A stretch of DNA of 7,984 bases, taken from positions 1 through 7,984 of the forward strand of contig JAFUJY010000103.1 of NCBI GenBank assembly GCA_017467985.1. Reading direction: 5' to 3'. The notes below the pieces were generated by a model. It worked only from the letters and a program-made list of their open reading frames with translations. It had not been told where the DNA came from and made no database searches. The DNA is from Bacillota bacterium. GTDB lineage: Bacteria; Bacillota; Clostridia; Lachnospirales; Bianqueaceae. Positions 1 through 6,183 of the stretch are shown piece by piece (positions within the stretch are counted from its first letter, which is position 1; every line of letters begins with the position of its first letter). Made by a program: the position numbers and the translations under genes.

Positions 1-2
1 AG

Positions 3-377
3 GTGGTGCGGGGAGATGCCCATGACCTGCTGGAGTATTTTGCCCCCGGTGAGGTGGATCGTATTTACCTGAATTTCAGCGACCCGTGGCCCAAGGAGCG
101 TCATGCCAAGCGTCGTTTGACTTCCACCAAGTTCCTGCCCATTTATAAAACTATTTTGAAGCAGGGCGGCATTCTGCAGATGAAGACAGATAATGATAAT
201 CTGTATGCCTTTTCCCTGGAGACTCTGAAAAATGAGGGTTGGACTATCATTCGTCAGAGTGCTGATCTGCACAACTCTCCCTATGTGGAGGGCAATGTGA
301 TGACCGAATATGAGACCCATTTCCATGAGTTGGGTAAAAATATTAATTATTTCCAGGCATTGCCTCCGGAAATCTAA
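3..377 (+). CDS. trmB: tRNA (guanine-N7-)-methyltransferase TrmB, C-terminal part
   Basis: This is the 3' end of a SAM-dependent methyltransferase that makes m7G at position 46 in the variable loop of tRNAs, in the cytoplasm. The frame is open from the window edge, so the true start and the N-terminal SAM-binding motifs lie upstream; the GTG codons at 3 and 6 are internal valines. The family signature is plain: NFSDPWPKERHAKRRLT at about codons 24-40, followed by a conserved MKTDNDNLYAFSLETL block at about codons 60-75. The C-terminus ends normally at TAA 375-377. No hairpin terminator is visible in the short gap before the next promoter. Family assignment is secure; only the upstream extent is unknown. 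Confidence 0.95.
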   Translation: MVRGDAHDLLEYFAPGEVDRIYLNFSDPWPKERHAKRRLTSTKFLPIYKTILKQGGILQMKTDNDNLYAFSLETLKNEGWTIIRQSADLHNSPYVEGNVMTEYETHFHELGKNINYFQALPPEI

Positions 378-386
378 AAAAGAACC

Positions 387-415
387 TTGTGTCAGGCTCC
401 CGCATATGATATGAT
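387..415 (+). promoter_or_regulatory. Sigma-A-type promoter of the 441-4191 gene block
   Basis: A -35 box TTGTGT (387-392) is separated by exactly 17 bases from a -10 box TATGAT (410-415). A second, overlapping TATGAT lies at 405-410, within an alternating AT run. Transcription would start near 422, giving a very short leader before the ribosome binding site AGGGGAG at 427-433. It is the only promoter-like sequence found in the gap after trmB, and no other was seen before 4191. Assigned from sequence match only. Confidence 0.6.
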
Positions 416-440
416 ATAAGATGTCCAGGGGAGTGTTATG

Positions 441-713
441 ATGGAACGATTTGTTCAATTAATGTCTGCAAACCGGGTGGTTGGAGAGTATGGGTGGAAC
501 AGCCTGCCCCTTCGGGAGGAGGTTATCCTGGCCAAGAGTCGGGAACTATTTCGACACACCAACCCCTGCAGCCGTCAGCGGAGGCTGATCCGCACGGCGC
601 TGCTGCTGGAGCTGGAGCGGGAGATTATGAGAAACAACGGACGAGTGCCGGAGATCTGGCGGCGTTATGTGGATGCGCCGGCCTGTGACCGGGTTCGCTT
701 TGGACAGAGATAA
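441..713 (+). CDS. Small Arg-rich protein of unknown function
   Basis: A 90-residue protein (91 if the ATG at 438 is used) that I do not recognise. The ATG at 441 is preferred because it lies 7 bases after the ribosome binding site AGGGGAG, whereas 438 is only 4 bases away. The protein is rich in arginine and glutamate and has no signal peptide or membrane segment. Its middle (REEVILAKSRELFRHTN, then RLIRTALLLELEREIMRNN) reads as amphipathic helices, so a small helical cytoplasmic protein is likely. It is first in the block behind the 387-415 promoter and ends 21 bases before the nucleoside hydrolase gene. A real gene is favoured by the promoter, the ribosome binding site and the tight spacing; an overlapping + frame at 494-688 has no such support. 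Confidence 0.7.
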   Translation: MERFVQLMSANRVVGEYGWNSLPLREEVILAKSRELFRHTNPCSRQRRLIRTALLLELEREIMRNNGRVPEIWRRYVDAPACDRVRFGQR

Positions 714-734
714 ATAACCAGGAGGACACGAAAG

Positions 735-1649
735 ATGACTTATGATCAGTATGCGTATCCCATGCCGGATGAAAAAAAGGTACGAGTGATTACCGATACC
801 GATGCAGCCAACGAGGGCGATGACCAGTTTGCCATCGTGCACACGCTGCTTTCATCCAAGTTTGACAATGTGGCTATGATTGCAGCTCATTTTGGCACCC
901 GCCATGAAAATACCATGGAGGAAAGCTATCAGGAGCTGGTTAAGATTTTTGGCATCATGGGATTTGACCCGGAGGGTGTGGTGGTGCGCGGCGCCAAGCA
1001 TGCTCTGGTAGATGAACAGACCCCGGTGGATTCTGAAGGTGCCCGCCGCATTATTGAAGAAGCTATGAAGGATGATCCCAGACCGCTGTATGTGACATTT
1101 ATGGGGCCGCTGACGGATCTGGCTTCCGCTTATTTGCTGGAGCCTCGGATTGCAGGCCGCCTGAAAGCCATCTGGATTGGCGGTGGTACCTATCCTGTGG
1201 GTGCACCGGAGTTTAATCTGGGCAACGACGTGAATGCAGCTAATGTGGTGATGGCTTCCGGCATCGAGTTGTGGCAGGTGCCCAAGAATGTATATGAAAT
1301 GATGCCTGTTTCCATGGCGGAGCTGGAGTATCGGGTTCGACCTCACGGGGAGATCGGTAAATACCTGTTTGACCAGCTGGTGGCGTGTTCGTTACTGCCC
1401 TCCTCACTGGCCAGTGCCTTCCGCACCGGTGAGACATGGGTGCTGGGAGATTCTCCCGCACCGGGTCTGATTTTGTATGAGCATCGTTGGGAGTATGATC
1501 TGATCCCGGCGCCCCGCATCAGCGAAAATCAGACCTACATACCCGGTACCGGCGATCGGAAGATCCGTGTGTATCGCCGGGTGGATTCCAGACTCCTTCT
1601 GGAAGATATGTACTGTAAGATTGCCCTGTTTGCGCAGAAAAATAAATAA
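735..1649 (+). CDS. Nucleoside hydrolase-family protein (IUNH fold)
   Basis: A 304-residue protein of the inosine-uridine nucleoside hydrolase family, cytoplasmic enzymes that cut the N-glycosidic bond of ribonucleosides using a bound calcium ion. The N-terminal metal-binding Asp cluster is present as DTDAANEGDD (residues 21-30), a variant of the usual DTDPGxDDA. GPLTDLA (124-130), IWIGGG (146-151) and EFNLGNDVNAA (159-169) match later conserved blocks. Near the C-terminus the expected His-Asp pair reads GDSPA (238-242), so the histidine that acts on the base in classical enzymes appears to be Gly. Substrate therefore cannot be assigned. The start ATG follows AGGAGG (720-725) by 9 bases. It lies between the small protein and the DUF3048 lipoprotein (15-base gap) and is probably co-transcribed with both. 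Confidence 0.88.
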   Translation: MTYDQYAYPMPDEKKVRVITDTDAANEGDDQFAIVHTLLSSKFDNVAMIAAHFGTRHENTMEESYQELVKIFGIMGFDPEGVVVRGAKHALVDEQTPVDSEGARRIIEEAMKDDPRPLYVTFMGPLTDLASAYLLEPRIAGRLKAIWIGGGTYPVGAPEFNLGNDVNAANVVMASGIELWQVPKNVYEMMPVSMAELEYRVRPHGEIGKYLFDQLVACSLLPSSLASAFRTGETWVLGDSPAPGLILYEHRWEYDLIPAPRISENQTYIPGTGDRKIRVYRRVDSRLLLEDMYCKIALFAQKNK

Positions 1650-1664
1650 AGAGAGGTACGCGAG

Positions 1665-2828
1665 ATGAGCAAGAAAAAGATTTTTGCATTTTTAATGGCA
1701 GTTATGATGTTGGTATGTGCAGCCTGCGGCGGCAGCGCTGAAGATAGCTCTGTGGAAGAAAGCAGCGTGGCTGAAGTTTCCAAGCAGGAAGAATCCTCTA
1801 AGAAAGAAGAGTCTTCTAAGCAGGAAGAGTCCTCTAAGGCTGCGGAGTCTTCGAAGGAAGAATCCTCTGTGGCAGAAGAGAGTTCTGTAGCAGAAGTGGT
1901 GATTCCGGAAGGCAATGTGAACCTGCTGACCGGTCTGTATGACTTGACCGATGAAGCTGTGGGCAAGCGTCCCGTGGCCATTATGATCAATAATATTAAG
2001 GCGTCTCTGCCTCAGTACGGTATTGCCGGTGCGGATATTATCTTTGAGATGGTAGCAGAGCAGGGCATCTCACGATTGATGGCTCTGTGGGGCGATTATA
2101 CTCAGATCCCCAACGTGTGTTCTCTGCGTAGTGCCCGTCCCTATTATGTAGAGTTTGCGGCGGGTTTTGATGCAGTGTACCTGCATGCCGGCGGCTCTAA
2201 TGAGGGACTGAATCGTATTTATGAGCTGGGTCTGGCTAACTTTGATGCCCGTTACGGGGACAGCCTGATCTTTGAGCGTGACCCCGACCGTCTGCCCTAC
2301 TATGCTTTGGAGCACACCATGTTTGTAAAGGGTGCCAATATCCCGGAGCGTATTGAGGCCTATGGTTATCGTACCGATGCCGCAGAGGGCTACACTGATA
2401 CCGCGTTTCAGTTTAACCTGCCGGGTGCGCCGGTATCCAACACCGACAAAGCCTGTGAGGAGCTGATCATTTGGTTCTCCGATGAATATTTCAGCACCTT
2501 CACCTATAATGAGGAAGACCAGCTGTACTACAAGCAGCACAGCGGCGAACCTCACATGGTACAGGATACGGACACGCAGCTGGTGTTCACCAATGTTCTG
2601 GCGCTGGAGACAGATGTGTGGAGTACCGATGGTTACCGTATGGCCATGGACAGTACCGGTGGTACCGGTTACTATTTCTCCAACGGTGTGGTACAGGAGA
2701 TTATTTGGAGCAAGCCGTCACCCTATGATCGCATTACAATCAAGGACACTGATGGCAACGAAATCACAATCAACGCCGGTAAGACGTATATAGGAATTAC
2801 GGAGTATGATACAATTGAAATTAAATAA
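1665..2828 (+). CDS. DUF3048 domain lipoprotein (YerB-like)
   Basis: A 387-residue secreted lipoprotein. A basic start (MSKKK) and a hydrophobic stretch lead to a lipobox-like LVCAAC; Cys21 followed by GGS is the expected lipidated residue, although the -3 position is Cys rather than the usual Leu. Residues 25-78 are a low-complexity Glu/Ser/Lys tether holding the folded part off the membrane. The DUF3048 N-terminal domain spans about 86-215 (NLLTGL, RPVAIMINN, SLRSARPYYVEFA, VYLHAGGSNEG) and the C-terminal domain about 255-385 (TGGTGYYFSNGVVQEIIWSK, then INAGKTYI). The biochemical role of this family, which includes B. subtilis YerB, is not established to my knowledge. Ribosome binding site GAGAGG (1651-1656) lies 8 bases before the ATG. 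The gene ends 16 bases before the preferred MATE start. Confidence 0.92.
   Translation: MSKKKIFAFLMAVMMLVCAACGGSAEDSSVEESSVAEVSKQEESSKKEESSKQEESSKAAESSKEESSVAEESSVAEVVIPEGNVNLLTGLYDLTDEAVGKRPVAIMINNIKASLPQYGIAGADIIFEMVAEQGISRLMALWGDYTQIPNVCSLRSARPYYVEFAAGFDAVYLHAGGSNEGLNRIYELGLANFDARYGDSLIFERDPDRLPYYALEHTMFVKGANIPERIEAYGYRTDAAEGYTDTAFQFNLPGAPVSNTDKACEELIIWFSDEYFSTFTYNEEDQLYYKQHSGEPHMVQDTDTQLVFTNVLALETDVWSTDGYRMAMDSTGGTGYYFSNGVVQEIIWSKPSPYDRITIKDTDGNEITINAGKTYIGITEYDTIEIK
1785..1895 (+). repeat. In-frame hexapeptide repeats (xEESSK) in lipoprotein linker
   Basis: Residues 41-64 of the DUF3048 protein are four back-to-back six-residue units: QEESSK, KEESSK, QEESSK and AAESSK. They run on into EESSVA EESSVA. 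The DNA repeats are imperfect, with serine codons alternating between TCC, TCT and TCG, so they are older than a recent slippage event. Such charged serine-rich stretches are common cell-wall-spanning tethers in Clostridia lipoproteins; length may vary between strains. Confidence 0.75.
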
Positions 2829-2839
2829 AAGAGAAAGGT

Positions 2840-2865
2840 CTGCAGTGTCTGAGGAGACACTGCAG
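2840..2865 (+). promoter_or_regulatory. Perfect 11-bp hairpin over the MATE translation start
   Basis: CTGCAGTGTCT (2840-2850) and its exact reverse complement (2855-2865) flank the four bases GAGG. The RNA would fold into an 11-bp stem with a GAGG loop. The preferred GTG start (2845-2847) lies within the 5' arm. The alternative ATG at 2869 lies just 3' of the stem and would use GAGGAGA (2851-2857) as its ribosome binding site, partly exposed in the loop. No T-run follows, so this is not a terminator. A translational control role is inference. Confidence 0.55.
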
Positions 2866-4191
2866 CCTATGTTTACCAACAAACAGCTGTACATGCTGAT
2901 CATTCCGCTGATTATTGAGCAGCTGTTGGCAATTACGGTTGGTATGGCGGATACCATGATGGTATCCAATGTGGGGGAAGCAGCGGTGTCCGGCATTTCA
3001 CTGGTGGACACCATCAACAATCTGTTGATTACAATTTTTAATGCACTGGGTACCGGAGGCGCAGTTGTGGTGGCTCAGTATATTGGTAAAAAAGATCCGG
3101 AAAATGCGGCGAATGCGGCCCGGCAAGTCTTTTTGGTTATTTCCATACTGTCCATCAGCGTGATGGTTCTGGTGCTGTGCTGTAATCGTTTGATTCTGCA
3201 GCTGATTTATCAGGATCTGGAGCCGGAGGTTATGGAAAATGCCATGACTTATTTTATGTATACTGCATTGTCCTTCCCGTTCTTGGGACTATACAACAGC
3301 GGTGCGGGCGTATTTCGCTCCATGGGCAATTCCAAAATCGCCATGTATTCTTCACTGGTGACCAATGTGATCAATATTTCGCTGAATGCAGTGCTGATTT
3401 TTGGCTGTCAGATGGGTGTGGCCGGTGCGGCCATTGCCACGTTGATTGCCCGAGCTACGGGGTCGATCATTGTTCTTGCAGCCCTGCGCAGCCGCAAAAA
3501 TGTGGTGTGCGTGCGTACATATACGCTTAAGCCCATGTGGAGTATGATCAAAAATATCCTGCGCATCGGTGTGCCTACGGGTCTGGAAAACGGTATGTTC
3601 CAGATTGGTAAAATCCTGATTGCGGCCCAGGTGGCGGGCTTTGGTACCATGGCCATCGCCGCCAATGCGGTTGCCTTTAGCGTGGCCGGCGTGCAGATCA
3701 TTCCGGGTGTGGGTATTGGTGTGGCCATGCTGACCGTTGTGGGTCAGTGTATGGGTGCCAAGCGGCCGGATGAAGGTCAAAAATATGTATGGAAAATGCA
3801 GCGTATGCTGTATGTGAGCCACATTGTGTTGAATATATTCCTGTTTCTGGGTCTGGATCTCATCGTCACCATGTACGGTTTGGAGGCTGATACAGCTGTG
3901 ATGGCCAAGAACCTGATGATCATGTATGGTATTGGTTCCTGTACCATCTGGGCGCCGTCCTTCAACTTGCCCAACGCTTTGCGGGCGGCCGGCGATGTAA
4001 AGTTCACCATGATTGTATCCGGTGTGTCCATGTGGCTGTGCCGTGTGTTGATGAGTCTACTGCTGGGTAATGTCCTGGGCTGGGGTATCTACGGTGTATG
4101 GGCAGCCATGCTGCTGGACTGGGTGTTTAGAGGTATCTTCTTTGTATGGCGCTTCCAGAAAGGAAAGTGGAAGACAATGAAGACAGTATGA
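2845..4191 (+). CDS. MATE-family multidrug/toxin efflux transporter
   Basis: A polytopic inner-membrane exporter of the MATE family (NorM/DinF-like), which expels cationic drugs or metabolites in exchange for Na+ or H+. About 12 hydrophobic segments are visible. The family hallmarks are IIEQLLAITVGMADTMMVS near the N-terminus, GTGGAVVVAQYIG, the mid-protein RIGVPTGLENGMFQIGKI repeat start, and RAAGDVKF before the last two helices. Three starts are possible: ATG 2806 (461 aa, overlaps the lipoprotein end by 23 bases, AGGAA at 2792-2796), GTG 2845 (448 aa, AGAAAGG at 2832-2838, 6 bases spacing) and ATG 2869 (440 aa). GTG 2845 is preferred because it avoids the overlap. The conserved part begins after residue 22 of the longest form, so all three give a full transporter. 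Substrate is not predictable. Last gene of the 441-4191 block. Confidence 0.93.
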   Translation: MSEETLQPMFTNKQLYMLIIPLIIEQLLAITVGMADTMMVSNVGEAAVSGISLVDTINNLLITIFNALGTGGAVVVAQYIGKKDPENAANAARQVFLVISILSISVMVLVLCCNRLILQLIYQDLEPEVMENAMTYFMYTALSFPFLGLYNSGAGVFRSMGNSKIAMYSSLVTNVINISLNAVLIFGCQMGVAGAAIATLIARATGSIIVLAALRSRKNVVCVRTYTLKPMWSMIKNILRIGVPTGLENGMFQIGKILIAAQVAGFGTMAIAANAVAFSVAGVQIIPGVGIGVAMLTVVGQCMGAKRPDEGQKYVWKMQRMLYVSHIVLNIFLFLGLDLIVTMYGLEADTAVMAKNLMIMYGIGSCTIWAPSFNLPNALRAAGDVKFTMIVSGVSMWLCRVLMSLLLGNVLGWGIYGVWAAMLLDWVFRGIFFVWRFQKGKWKTMKTV

Positions 4192-4197
4192 GTTAAA

Positions 4198-4270
4198 GGT
4201 GGGTGCAATATTATGCGGCCTGGCTGCGCTGCGCGCAGAACGTCCGCATAATATTGCACCCACCCTTTTT
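4198..4270 (+). terminator. Long stem-loop terminator after the MATE gene
   Basis: A 21-base arm (4198-4218) is perfectly complementary to 4244-4264, and TTTTT (4266-4270) follows after one C. The 25-base loop contains a second small hairpin, CTGCGC/GCGCAG (4224-4229 with 4233-4238). It starts 6 bases after the MATE stop codon and has the form of a rho-independent terminator. The stem is much longer than usual, which together with the neighbouring repeats suggests the terminator is part of a repeated element. Confidence 0.75.
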
Positions 4271-4355
4271 CTGCGTAGGCAGAATGTCCGCGTAACATTA
4301 GGCTCGCCCTTTTGCGTGAGCAGAACGTCCGCGTAATATTGCACCCACCCTTTTT
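4229..4355 (+). repeat. Three tandem ~42-base repeats, with an inverted copy at 4198-4218
   Basis: Units lie at 4229-4270, 4271-4311 and 4312-4355. Each begins with a mini-palindrome YTGC-N2-4-GCAG, continues GAAYGTCCGCRTAAYATT, and ends in a C-rich stretch and a T-run. Units 1 and 3 differ little and share the segment ATATTGCACCCACCCTTTTT; unit 2 is more diverged (ACATTAGGCTCGCCC). The arm at 4198-4218 is inverted relative to all three, exact against unit 1 and with one mismatch against 4329-4349 of unit 3, so 4198-4349 is also bounded by 21-base terminal inverted repeats. Open - strand frames across here (4057-4449, 4089-4367) only translate the repeats and are not genes. It may be a MITE- or REP-like element or a duplicated terminator. 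Confidence 0.75.
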
Positions 4356-4361
4356 GCACAG

Positions 4362-4392
4362 AAACACGAAGAAAACACGAAAGAAATACGAA
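4362..4392 (+). promoter_or_regulatory. Three AAAYACGAA boxes at an 11-base period (putative operator)
   Basis: AAACACGAA (4362-4370), AAACACGAA (4373-4381) and AAATACGAA (4384-4392) repeat with an exact 11-base step, close to one DNA helical turn, so all boxes face one side of the helix. They end 5 bases before the -35 box of the downstream ATPase gene. Its product carries an N-terminal XRE-type helix-turn-helix, so these boxes are a reasonable binding site for self-regulation. That link is inference; the A-rich stretch could also act as an UP element. Confidence 0.55.
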
Positions 4393-4397
4393 AAGTG

Positions 4398-4425
4398 TTG
4401 TATTCTGAGGGGAATGTGATATAAT
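4398..4425 (+). promoter_or_regulatory. Extended -10 promoter of the HTH-ATPase gene
   Basis: TTGTAT (4398-4403), a 16-base spacer, and a perfect TATAAT (4420-4425) preceded directly by TGA, giving the extended -10 form TGATATAAT. A second TATAAT overlaps at 4425-4430 but has no matching -35. Transcription would begin near 4432, leaving a leader of only about 11 bases made almost wholly of the ribosome binding site GGGGTGAT. Confidence 0.75.
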
Positions 4426-4442
4426 ATAATGGGGTGATAAAA

Positions 4443-6167
4443 ATGACACTAAAAGAATTAAGAATATCTAAGGGCTTAAATCAGAGCGAATGTGCGGAAT
4501 ATCTTGGTATGTCCACGAGAAATTACCAGAACTATGAGAATGATGAGAAGAAGCAAAATACCGCCAAATATCATGCGATCTTTAGACGGCTGGAAGAATA
4601 TGCGACGATTATAGCCAATGCAGCCATGGCGAGAATGGACTTTCATACCAATGTTGTAACCGGTATTGGCATACAGGCGTTTGCCCAAAGTGTAGCCAAT
4701 TATAAAAAAAGAGATTGTTATAAAAACCTGAAAAAGTTTATAAGCGAAGATTATAGCGGCAAGATCTGTGTTTTGTATGGATTGCGAAGAACCGGAAAAA
4801 CCACATTGCTGTTTCAGATGATGGGCGAGCTGCCGATGGAGCAAACCGCTTATATCAAAGTACAGACCACAGACAACATGTCCCGATTGACTAAGGATCT
4901 GGATGTGCTTTTTCAGCATGGGTATAAATATGTCTTTATTGATGAGATTACGCTGATGGAGGATTTTATCAATACAGCTGCGGTACTGCCGGACATATTC
5001 AGTATGATGGGAATGAAGATCGTCGTTTCAGGTACGGATTCGCTGGGCTTTGCAATGGCAAATCGTGATGAACTTTATGACAGAAGTATAATGATCCATA
5101 CCTCATTTATTCCTTTTAGAGAGTATGAGAGACTGTTGAATGTGCGGTCTGTTGATTCCTATATCGAATATGGCGGGACGTTAAAGAAAGAAAATATGGA
5201 TCTGGATGATCCGGATGCAATATTTGATGAGGTTGCTTTTCGGGATGATGAAAGTACCCGAAAGTATATTGATACGGCCATCAGCCGTAATATTCAGCAT
5301 ACACTGAAAAATGATCATTATGGTGAATACTTTAATCAATTGCGTGAGCTTTACGATAAAGGGGAATTGACCAATGTGATTAACCGAATAGTAGAGAGTA
5401 TGAATCATCGTTTTCTGCTGCGGGTGGTACAAGAGCGTTTTAAGTCCCACGACTTGGGTTCTGCAAAGGAGCTGCTTCTTCATGATTTCCCCGCCGAACA
5501 TGCTACGGTGCTGTACGATATTGACCAACGCAAAGTGGTGGAACGCCTAAAAGAAATGATTGAAGTCAAAGAGAAAAATGAATTAAGTATCGAAATTACA
5601 CAAGAGCATGTGGATAAAGTGAAAAAATATCTGTTCATGTTAGATTTGATCGTGGATTGCTCTGAGCGATATGAAAGTGGTCGGCGAGGTGAGCATACTG
5701 TATTTGCACAGCCGGGAATGCGTTACGCCATTACAAAAGCCCTTGTATATTCATTGATGCAGGATGAATATTTTGGTTCGGTATCAGAGCGAAGTAAAGC
5801 GTTTATTATTGCCAAGATCTTTGATGATGTTAAAGGCAGAATGTTAGAGGATATGGTATTGCTTGAAACGCATAAGGCGGCTTCACGTAATGAAGAAGTC
5901 TTTAAGTTTATGTTTGATCAAGGCGGCGAATTTGATATGGTAATTTATGATAAGTCTGCGCACACATGTCGTATCTTTGAAATTAAGCATAGTGCAGAAA
6001 TCGTGGAAAGACAGATGCGCTGCTTAAAAGATAGTGAAAAGTGTGGAACCATAGAGTCTCGTTTCGGCAAGATTACAGGAAAGTATGTGCTTTATCGCGG
6101 AGAAGATACAGTGGTCGAGGATGTACAATACTTAAATGTAGAGCGATTTTTATGTGGGCTAAAATGA
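4443..6167 (+). CDS. XRE-HTH / AAA+ ATPase (AAA_14-DUF4143 type) with PD-(D/E)XK-like C-terminus
   Basis: A 574-residue cytoplasmic protein. ATG 4443 is chosen because GGGGTGAT (4431-4438) matches the extended ribosome binding site; a GTG at 4434 lies inside that site. Residues 4-36 form an XRE-type helix-turn-helix (LKELRISKGLNQSECAEYLG, then NYQNYEN). Residues 92-245 are a P-loop ATPase: Walker A GLRRTGKTT (113-121), Walker B YVFIDE (163-168) and a sensor-like VVSGTDS (194-200), as in COG1373. The middle (250-465) is helical and not recognised in detail. Residues 465-575 contain D498 and E513-x-K515 (EFDMVI ... IFEIKHS), the arrangement of a PD-(D/E)XK nuclease-like domain typical of DUF4143. 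Such stand-alone ATPases are common but their role is unknown. The gene has its own promoter and boxes, and more A+T-rich codons than its neighbours, suggesting acquisition. Confidence 0.85.
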   Translation: MTLKELRISKGLNQSECAEYLGMSTRNYQNYENDEKKQNTAKYHAIFRRLEEYATIIANAAMARMDFHTNVVTGIGIQAFAQSVANYKKRDCYKNLKKFISEDYSGKICVLYGLRRTGKTTLLFQMMGELPMEQTAYIKVQTTDNMSRLTKDLDVLFQHGYKYVFIDEITLMEDFINTAAVLPDIFSMMGMKIVVSGTDSLGFAMANRDELYDRSIMIHTSFIPFREYERLLNVRSVDSYIEYGGTLKKENMDLDDPDAIFDEVAFRDDESTRKYIDTAISRNIQHTLKNDHYGEYFNQLRELYDKGELTNVINRIVESMNHRFLLRVVQERFKSHDLGSAKELLLHDFPAEHATVLYDIDQRKVVERLKEMIEVKEKNELSIEITQEHVDKVKKYLFMLDLIVDCSERYESGRRGEHTVFAQPGMRYAITKALVYSLMQDEYFGSVSERSKAFIIAKIFDDVKGRMLEDMVLLETHKAASRNEEVFKFMFDQGGEFDMVIYDKSAHTCRIFEIKHSAEIVERQMRCLKDSEKCGTIESRFGKITGKYVLYRGEDTVVEDVQYLNVERFLCGLK

Positions 6168-6183
6168 AGGGGGATGCTTTAAG

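Noticed and set aside
494..688. Overlapping + frame inside the small Arg-rich gene
   Set aside because: Low-complexity Ala/Gly/Glu translation with no ribosome binding site; the 441-713 frame has the promoter, site and spacing.
852..1346. Long - strand frames opposite the nucleoside hydrolase, and similar ones opposite lipoprotein (2070-2555), MATE (3352-3822) and ATPase (5181-5528)
   Set aside because: They are antisense shadows of well-supported genes, with no ribosome binding sites or recognisable domains.
2840..2870. Hairpin as a terminator between the lipoprotein and MATE genes
   Set aside because: No T-run follows the stem and the MATE gene has no other promoter nearby, so termination here would silence it.
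4229..4355. Possible CRISPR array
   Set aside because: Only three diverged units that abut each other, with no unique spacers and no cas genes nearby.
4434..4442. Upstream GTG start for the HTH-ATPase gene
   Set aside because: It lies within the ribosome binding sequence GGGGTGAT and only about 2 bases after the likely transcription start; ATG 4443 has ideal spacing.
4057..4449. Open - strand frames (also 4089-4367) across the intergenic repeats
   Set aside because: They translate the repeat units themselves (recurring GWVQYYADVL-like stretches), overlap the end of MATE and the ATPase promoter, and have no credible domain.
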